A DNA stretch of 9,860 bases from contig JAITBS010000110.1 in assembly GCA_031283515.1 (NCBI GenBank), positions 1-9,860 of the forward strand. The letters are read 5' to 3'. The position numbers and the translations under genes were made by a program. A model generated the notes under the pieces. That model was given only the letters and a program-made list of their open reading frames with translations, did not search any database and was not told the origin of the DNA. Origin of the DNA: Planctomycetaceae bacterium (GTDB lineage: Bacteria > Planctomycetota > Planctomycetia > Pirellulales > Thermoguttaceae). Of this stretch, positions 1 to 6,500 are shown piece by piece. Within the stretch, counting starts at the first letter, position 1; every line of letters begins with the position of its first letter.

Positions 1-280
1 TCCGGCAAGATGCGGATTCAATACCGCACTACCACCCAATTCTCCTTCCTGTACAAATCGCAATCAACCCACTGTTCATAGAGGATGGGGAGCTTTTTCT
101 GCAACAAGTTATCACACCGGCGGAGTCAATGCCGCATTGCTTGACGGTAGTGTTCGTTTTATTTCGGAAGGAATCCATTGCGGTGATTTATCTTTATCCG
201 TTAAAGATTCGGGAGTCAGTCCTTATGGCATCTGGGGAGCGTTATCTACAATTAACGGCAGTGAATCAAGCTCTTTTTGA
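1..280 (+). CDS. DUF1559 domain protein, C-terminal part (5' end outside window)
   Basis: This is the last 92 codons of a gene that begins before the window; the reading frame starts at base 2 and ends at the TGA at 278-280. The translation contains WGAFSATSYHTGGVNAALLD followed by GSVRFISEGI and, near the end, SPYGIWGALSTINGSE. The H-x-GGVN-x-x-x-x-DGSVRFI block and the closing G-x-WGAL-ST-NG-E block are hallmarks of the DUF1559 (SBP_bac_10) family. Full members are about 300 aa, begin with a type IV pilin-like methylation/membrane segment and are present in dozens of paralogues per planctomycete genome. Their function is not established; a surface or pseudopilin-like role is usually supposed. 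The N-terminal segment cannot be checked here. A lipoprotein gene starts 44 bp downstream on the same strand, a pairing common in this phylum, so the two are probably co-transcribed. Confidence 0.93.
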   Translation, partial: PARCGFNTALPPNSPSCTNRNQPTVHRGWGAFSATSYHTGGVNAALLDGSVRFISEGIHCGDLSLSVKDSGVSPYGIWGALSTINGSESSSF

Positions 281-315
281 TAACATTTTTTAATATTTCT
301 TAAAAATTAAATTAT

Positions 316-320
316 GGAGA
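316..320 (+). promoter_or_regulatory. Shine-Dalgarno for the lipoprotein gene
   Basis: GGAGA lies 4 nt before the ATG at 325. The distance is short but acceptable, and it is the clearest ribosome binding site in the window. It supports 325 as the start and translation of this gene independent of the preceding DUF1559 gene. Confidence 0.6.
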
Positions 321-324
321 ACTT

Positions 325-855
325 ATGAAAAAATTTTATTTACACAAAATATTAATCGTGATATTATTGTTTTTTTCTTTTTCTGTTTCATTTTTATCTG
401 GTTGCGGCAGTAAACGAGTACAGCCGGATGGAATGCCGACATTGTACCATTGTTCGATCCAGATCACACAAAATGGTCAGCCGTTGACTGACGCCATTGT
501 TTCACTACATTCAACATCAGAAAATTTTCCATGGACAATTAATGGACGTACTAATGAAAATGGACAAGCAGAAATATTTACGCATGGATATTTTAAAGGT
601 GCGCCGGCAGGTGATTTTAAAGTAACGGTTGATAAGTTGGAAACAGTTGTTCCTCCGCTTCCCGATGTTATGCCGACTTCAGAAAGTGAATTAGCAAAAC
701 TTTACGATAAAAGAGAAAAAGAAACTAAAGAATATCAGCTTGTCGATATTAAATTTACTCAAGCAGAGTCAACCCCTTTTTCAATTAACGTCAACAAAAA
801 AATGGGCGTCATCTCTCTTGACATCGGTACAACAAACAATCAAAATAATTTATAA
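325..855 (+). CDS. Small lipoprotein with carboxypeptidase-regulatory-like (transthyretin-like) domain
   Basis: This 176-aa protein starts with a basic n-region (MKK), a strongly hydrophobic stretch at about residues 9-24 and a lipobox LSGC with the lipidated Cys at 27, so it should be an exported lipoprotein. Residues about 41-104 resemble the Ig-like/transthyretin-like CarboxypepD_reg fold. The signs are the opening strand with NGQPLTDAIVSLHS, the turn GRTNENGQAEI (N-E-N-G, where the family usually has D-x-x-G) and the closing APAGDFKVTVDK (P-x-G-x-[FY]-x-V-x-V). The tail, about 105-176, is charged and not recognised. Small lipoproteins of this type often follow DUF1559 genes in planctomycetes; their binding partner is unknown. 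The sulfatase start lies 53 bp downstream (14 bp if the upstream GTG is used), suggesting an operon. The start at 325 is supported by GGAGA and the signal peptide. The fold is inferred from motifs only. Confidence 0.85.
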   Translation: MKKFYLHKILIVILLFFSFSVSFLSGCGSKRVQPDGMPTLYHCSIQITQNGQPLTDAIVSLHSTSENFPWTINGRTNENGQAEIFTHGYFKGAPAGDFKVTVDKLETVVPPLPDVMPTSESELAKLYDKREKETKEYQLVDIKFTQAESTPFSINVNKKMGVISLDIGTTNNQNNL

Positions 856-908
856 GTAAAATTATTACTGTGAACGTTTACTTTAGAACCCTTTATTTAA
901 CAAAACTC

Positions 909-2357
909 ATGAGTTTTACCATGCAACATTTATTTCGAATTGTTACTGTATTTTTTGTTTGTTTCTGTACGTCTATTTTTGCGTCGGAATTACCGAATGT
1001 CGTTATTATTTTTATTGACGATATGGGTTACGGCGATATTGCACCGTTCGGCTCGAAAATTCCAACTCCGAATCTTGACCGTATGGCTACAGAAGGACGA
1101 TTGTTTACCAATTTTATTGTTTCATCGCCGGTGTGTTCGGCGTCACGTTCCGCATTGATCACCGGTTGTTATCATCGGCGAGTTGGTATTAGCGGCGCAT
1201 TGAGTCCAACCGCTCCAATCGGGCTGAATCCCAACGAAGAAACAATTGCCGAAATCTTCAAGAAAAAAGGTTACACAACCGCCTGTTACGGAAAATGGCA
1301 TCTCGGTCATCATGCTGAATTTTTACCGCCAAACCAAGGATTTGATGAATACTTTGGTCTGCCGTATTCTAATGATATGTGGCCGTTACATCCTGATTAC
1401 GCCCATCTTCCTCCTGATGCCGAAAAACGGAAACGCGGTTTTCCTGACCTTCATCTCATTGAAGGAACAACCGTTCAAGAAGAAATCGTAACAGGCGAGA
1501 TTCAAAAAACACTGACCACCCAATACACCGAACGCGCCGTTCAATTCATCACCAAAAATGCCGATAAACCTTTTTTCTTGTATCTTCCTCATTCGATGGT
1601 TCATGTTCCGCTTTTTGTGAGCGATAAGTTTGCGGGAAAAAGCGGTACAGGAATTTTCGGCGATGTTGTCATGGAGATTGATTGGTCTGCCGGACAAATT
1701 CTTGATACATTACGAAAATTAAATCTGGACAAAAAAACATTGGTTATTTTTACCTCCGATAATGGACCATGGCTTTCTTATGGGAATCACGCCGGAACAG
1801 CGGGATTGTTACGGGAAGGTAAAGGAACCGGTTTTGAAGGCGGGATTCGAGAACCAACAATCGCATGGTATCCCGGAAAAATTCCGGCAGGAACACAATG
1901 CGGAGAACTGGCTTCAACGATTGATTTATTACCAACATCCGCCGCACTTATCGGAGCTGCGTTACCGGAAAAGAAAATTGACGGTAAAGATATTCGCCCT
2001 TTGCTTTTCGGTGAACCAAACGCTCAATCACCACATCAAGCCTATCCGATTTATTACGGTAAAAAATTACTTGCGGTTCGCGATAGCCGTTGGAAACTCG
2101 TGTTACCGCATCAATATCGCTCAATGGAAGGACAGGAATCGGGTAAAGATGGAACACCGGGAAAATATGTACAAAAACAGACTTCACTTGCGTTGTATGA
2201 TTTACAAAACGATGTTGGTGAAACAACCGATGTTTCCGCACAATATCCAGATATTCTCAAACGTCTCCAAACCGCCGCTGATACAATTATTGACGATCTC
2301 GGTAACGGAAATCAAAATGGTCCCGGTGTTCGACCTGCGGGTGTTCATAAAATGTAA
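909..2357 (+). CDS. Secreted sulfatase, arylsulfatase A / GALNS-like (family S1)
   Basis: The product is a type I formylglycine sulfatase that hydrolyses sulfate esters, probably on a sulfated glycan, outside the cytoplasm. Numbering from M at 909 (482 aa), residues 1-25 form a signal peptide ending CTSIFA before SELPN. NVVIIFIDDMGYGD carries the metal-binding Asp pair at 37-38. PVCSASRSALITG is the sulfatase signature C-x-[PA]-x-R-x4-TG, with Cys76 the residue converted to formylglycine. YGKWHLGHH gives Lys129 and His131, LPHSMVHVP gives His232, TSDNGP gives the metal ligands Asp284 and Asn285, and EGKGT gives Lys305. Length and motif order match the full family, so the catalytic core looks intact. 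The third signature position is Ala rather than the Pro typical of eukaryotic enzymes, which is common in bacteria. No formylglycine-generating enzyme or anSME is encoded here. The start is uncertain: GTG at 870 and ATG at 921 are alternatives, and none has a clear Shine-Dalgarno. The substrate cannot be told from sequence. Confidence 0.95.
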   Translation: MSFTMQHLFRIVTVFFVCFCTSIFASELPNVVIIFIDDMGYGDIAPFGSKIPTPNLDRMATEGRLFTNFIVSSPVCSASRSALITGCYHRRVGISGALSPTAPIGLNPNEETIAEIFKKKGYTTACYGKWHLGHHAEFLPPNQGFDEYFGLPYSNDMWPLHPDYAHLPPDAEKRKRGFPDLHLIEGTTVQEEIVTGEIQKTLTTQYTERAVQFITKNADKPFFLYLPHSMVHVPLFVSDKFAGKSGTGIFGDVVMEIDWSAGQILDTLRKLNLDKKTLVIFTSDNGPWLSYGNHAGTAGLLREGKGTGFEGGIREPTIAWYPGKIPAGTQCGELASTIDLLPTSAALIGAALPEKKIDGKDIRPLLFGEPNAQSPHQAYPIYYGKKLLAVRDSRWKLVLPHQYRSMEGQESGKDGTPGKYVQKQTSLALYDLQNDVGETTDVSAQYPDILKRLQTAADTIIDDLGNGNQNGPGVRPAGVHKM

Positions 2358-2390
2358 CCGTTCCTGTTTTCCATAATGCATAAACAGTTA

Positions 2391-3380
2391 CTAATTATCT
2401 CTGTTGACAACAAACTGAGCTACCGAAATCAATGCGGCAATCGCTTGAGTATTTCCGTTAAAACCGGATAGTAAGGCAATTGCCTCATTGATTAAACGTT
2501 CTGCCTCCTGTTTTGCTAACACCACAGCACCGGATTCACAAAAACGTAACACCATTTCTTGTGCCGATAGTTCATCAAAATCGTTTCGGCAAATCCGGTT
2601 TAATGTTTCGGTACGGTCGGCAGAATCAGCAGCTTTCAGATACAAAATCAATGGTAATGTCGGTTTGCGGTTGATTAAATCTGTACGTAATGTCTTTCCG
2701 GCAGTACCGGTTTCACCAATCATGTCCAGAACATCATCAACAATTTGGAATGCCAAACCAAGTTTATGTCCGAAAATCCGAAATCGTTCGGTTGTTTCGT
2801 TGTCGGCGCCTGAATAATAAGCCCCCAACTCCGCACTGCACGCAAGTAAAGGAGCTGTTTTTCCTGCAATCATCTCATAATATTCGTCCGGCGTCATATC
2901 AAAACGATTCACTGAACCAAGTTGACGAAGTTCACCTTCACACGTTTTGCGGCAGGCTTCCGCCAAACGGCGAAAACCATGTAATTCGCCGTTCCGCGCC
3001 ATCAATTCCAAAGCCCTCGTCAAAAGCAAATCACCCGCCAATACTCCAATTTGTACATTCCAACGAACATTGATCGTTGCACAATGCCGACGAATAGAGG
3101 CTCCGTCAAGAATATCATCATGAATCAGTGATGCCGTGTGGACAAATTCAATCGCTGCCGCCGTCTGAACATGTTTATTATCCAAAAGAACCGTATTACC
3201 AATTGCCCGACCAGCAAGAAATAACAGCATCGGGCGAAGACGTTTACCGCTTAATTGAATACTGTAACGAACAACCTCGCCCACAAATGAATCAACACCG
3301 GAAAGCGATTCCCGTGCTAATTCTTCCATTGTTGTCATCTCGTTTTCAATCAATTGATAAGCAGTTTTAACTTCGGTCAT
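2391..3380 (-). CDS. trans-polyprenyl diphosphate synthase (octaprenyl/heptaprenyl type)
   Basis: This 329-aa cytosolic enzyme adds isopentenyl diphosphate units head-to-tail onto an allylic primer. It has every landmark of the family: GKRLRP at 45-50, the first Asp-rich motif DDILD at 88-92 followed by RR at 97-98, GKTAPLL from 173, the second motif FQIVDDVLD with Asp215, Asp216 and Asp219, and DLINRKPTLP near 234-243. The residues five and four before the first motif are Ala83 and Ser84. Bulky aromatics there stop chain growth at C15-C20 in short-chain synthases, so small residues argue for a long-chain product. The segment HTASLIHDD resembles IspB/HepS-type enzymes, suggesting a quinone side chain (probably menaquinone; inference). 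The ending AQFVVNRDN fits a complete protein. The start ATG has no obvious Shine-Dalgarno. The gene converges on the sulfatase with 33 bp between stops and lies 195 bp downstream of the giant propeller gene on the same strand. Confidence 0.93.
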   Translation of the reverse strand: MTEVKTAYQLIENEMTTMEELARESLSGVDSFVGEVVRYSIQLSGKRLRPMLLFLAGRAIGNTVLLDNKHVQTAAAIEFVHTASLIHDDILDGASIRRHCATINVRWNVQIGVLAGDLLLTRALELMARNGELHGFRRLAEACRKTCEGELRQLGSVNRFDMTPDEYYEMIAGKTAPLLACSAELGAYYSGADNETTERFRIFGHKLGLAFQIVDDVLDMIGETGTAGKTLRTDLINRKPTLPLILYLKAADSADRTETLNRICRNDFDELSAQEMVLRFCESGAVVLAKQEAERLINEAIALLSGFNGNTQAIAALISVAQFVVNRDN

Positions 3381-3539
3381 AAATATATTAATTTCGTCTG
3401 TTATATTATTGGGGTTGTTTCGTAGGCTCGAAAAAATATTTACGAATGGTTATCAAAAATATAATTATTCCGTGAAATTTTCGTAAAAACCGTTTAAGAA
3501 TATTGCCTGAAAATCTGCACAATCTGCGGACAACTTCTG

Positions 3540-3584
3540 TAAGTGTTACTAAAATAAGCGTTACTGAAATAAATTTTACTGAAA
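3540..3584 (+). repeat. Three-copy 15-bp tandem repeat across the stop codon of the propeller gene
   Basis: Three adjoining 15-bp units are seen: 3540-3554 TAAGTGTTACTAAAA, 3555-3569 TAAGCGTTACTGAAA and 3570-3584 TAAATTTTACTGAAA. They share TAA-n-n-n-TTACT-[AG]-AAA. The unit at 3570-3584 contains the last codons and the TAA stop (3576-3578) of the minus-strand gene ending at 3576. Because 15 is a multiple of three, the downstream copies stay in that frame and each carries a stop, with TAG TAA in the third. Confidence 0.85.
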
Positions 3585-6500
3585 CAGTTCCAACAATTCT
3601 TTTAATGATTTGTCTAACGGCGGAACGTTTTTTTCATTTTTTAGTATTGATGTTTTTGTTTGAGTTGTGAATTTTGCAACAACCGTTCGTCCCGGAGCAA
3701 GGAAGGAAATTTGTTGATTCTTGGAGTCAACCGTTATTCGGAATCCTTGAAGCAATGGACGCTGCAATGGCGGAATCAATACACGAAAACGTATTTTACC
3801 GGTTTGTTTGTCAATTCCGAGCAACGCTGTTGAAGAGATTGTGGGTTGTCCGACTGCATCGTCATTGAACATAACAGCGTACAGTGCCGCCGGAGTATTG
3901 GGCGGTACCCGAAGGAGTCGGTACCAGTCGTCAATCCGAGCCGGTTGTGTCCAACATGGTTTTCCATCAATATCGTAAAGCATCATGGAACCGATGCCAA
4001 CAGGACGGGAATGAATATTGACAACCGGACTTCGTCGTCTTTTAAAAACAATACCGTTTTCAACTTCATCTGACGGACGAAGATTGATTTCCCCTGATTC
4101 CGTAAAATAAACCAGAAACCGATCTCCCAATATTTCAACATCAAAATCACAATCATGTCTTCGTGCTTGTCCATGCAGTTTCATTTCGGGGAGTACAGCT
4201 CCGGTTCGCACTCCCCAATCGTTTACTGAACCCAAAATATCCTTTTTGGTTTGGAGGTCATAAATCCGTAACTTTTTTGATGTCCAGGAGACGACGGCTA
4301 AAAGTCTGCCGAAATGAATTAACCGTACCATTGATTCATGAGAAAGATTGTCGCCAATCGAATAGGTTGGAATGGACGGAATGACTCCTGATTCCGTGTC
4401 CTCCGTAAAAATTAACGCCCGACGACGTTTTTGAAACAATTCACGGAGATCACTCAAATGGAGTTGGAAGCCGTTGGACGAATTGGTTCCGGGCGGCGGA
4501 GAAACATGTTTTAAAAAAACAAGGTTTGTTTCAAACGCAAGAATTGCTCCATGCGGAATTGTTCCAGAAACCAGTTCCTGACCAACTAACGGATCAACAG
4601 CAATTACCTGATGAACATCAGGAAAAATTAAAAACAAATTTTCCCGATCACCCAAAATAGAACACGATGGTGAAGTAATTTTACGTGTCCAAAGAGTTTG
4701 TCCGGTAACTGGGTTCAATCCGTAAACACAGTCGGCGTCGCGATAACAAACAACTTGCGGCGAAACAAATAAGGATTCCTTAGGAAAACCTCGATCCGGC
4801 TGCGAGGCAAACACCTGAAAATTACCCAACGACACCGAACCGGACATCTGCCGGCTTGGAAGAACAGAGGAAAGCGTTTTTGTCCAAAGAATTTTCGGAC
4901 CGTCTTCCGAATTGTAACGGAAAGTATCAAACGCAATCATTTCATTTTCCCGAACAAGAATAAGCAAATGATTACAGCCTTTCAAATAAACCGTCAGATC
5001 GGAAAATCCATAGGAATAATGGCTGGAATTTTCATTGAAAAAACCGTAGTCCATCATGTCGGAATAAATTCCGGAAAGACGGCTTCGCCAACGTTCTTCA
5101 CCGGAACGATCATAACAAACAAGAAAAACATCCGGCTGAATCGTTTCCAGCGAATAACTGTACGGCGAAAGAAACGGCTCATACGAACTTAAAAACGGTA
5201 AACTGTATTGTTGATTCGCTGTAAAACGGTTACGCGGTTGTGTTGCCCGAAGAATTCGGGCAATCGTTCCTTCATGCGAATGTTCTAATTGTGTTTCGCC
5301 TTGCGGATCGTCTTCAATCAGAACATCACCCTCATACCAATTCTTTGAAATTATTTCCCGTTCGCAAAATTCTTTGAACTTGGGTTTTTCCAAAATAGTT
5401 TGTTCCGGTTTTTGTCCTTGTTTTTGAAGATGTTCCTTGAAATATTTTTCGAGAATCCGGTAATAATAAGTTGCGTCCGCAATATTTCCCTGTGATTCCA
5501 AAAGTGTTGCAAGATATTGTGTTTTTTCAAAATCAAATGTTGATGTTTGTAAAACTGCCGGTATTGTCGGCGATGCGGAAGCCGGTGTTACGGAATTGGG
5601 AACAACGGAAGAATTGGTTACGGATTCTTCTTTTTTCGACTCAAAAAAACTCGCCGGAAGAAACCACTCAACCGGAAAATTCCACGCCGATTCCAAAGCA
5701 GTGAAAAAACGATGACGCTCATAATGTTCCCGCAAATTCTTTTCGGCTTGCTCGGAAATAGGCAAATGTTGAAACAATTCGGTAAAAACCTGCCAACGGC
5801 GTATCTCAGAAAACAACAATAACGATTCTTGTTCCCACCACGGTCGTAACAAAAATTGATTTTTCGTGAATTGGGAATTTTTATTCCATTTCAGTTTCGT
5901 AAAAAACGGCGGCGGTTCTTTTTTTTCGGATAATTGTTCAAAAATTGATTCGGCAACACGGTTGATTATATTTTTGAGTTCCGGATTTTTGTTTTTTTGG
6001 AGGGATTGTTTCAGAAATTGTCCCAAAACGCTATGGAGTTGAGATGAGAGTTCGGCGTTGACCGGAACCTGAGTAGGGTGTTCGGCTTCGAGATAAAAAA
6101 CTTTTTGAAACAAATCAGTCAATTCGTCAGCCTTTTCATTTTGTAATGCGCCCTGCGTCCGAACAAACAGGATTTCGCCAAGTTCTTCTGGAAATTCCGC
6201 TAAAGATTCCAATTCCGATCCGGTAGAAGACCATGTCGAATAATCGTTTCGGACAGCATTCAGAAGAGTTTTTCGCAAACAGTCTGCTGCATATTCCGAA
6301 TATCGGGATTGCAACGAACGACGAAACAAATCAATAGATTCCGCAATATTTCCTTCGGCACGGCGAATGCGTCCAAGTTGCAACAGTCCTTCAGAATCAT
6401 TGGAATTTATTTTAAGCCGATTTGTTGCGTTTTCTTTCAAGGGTTCCCATTGATCGAAACAAATAAGCCGATTCGGAGTTTGCGAAAAGAACCGACCTCG

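Noticed and set aside
1386..2376. Open frames on other frames and the opposite strand within the sulfatase (for example 1762-2376 + and 1386-1697 -)
   Set aside because: They overlap a protein with all sulfatase active-site motifs in order and show no domain signatures of their own, so they are shadows of its codon use.
2364..2387. CTGTTT...AAACAG inverted repeat between the converging sulfatase and polyprenyl synthase genes
   Set aside because: The stem is only 6 bp and AT-rich with a 12-nt loop and no T-run on either strand, so it is not convincing as a terminator.
3439..3487. TTTACGAA (3439-3446) and TTCGTAAA (3480-3487) inverted repeat in the 195-bp intergenic gap
   Set aside because: An 8-bp AT-rich match across a 33-nt spacer is easily expected by chance; no second copy or operator family was recognised.
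3512..3527. Direct repeat AATCTGC at 3512-3518 and 3521-3527
   Set aside because: Seven bases repeated twice is too little for a CRISPR-like or iteron array, and nothing else supports it.
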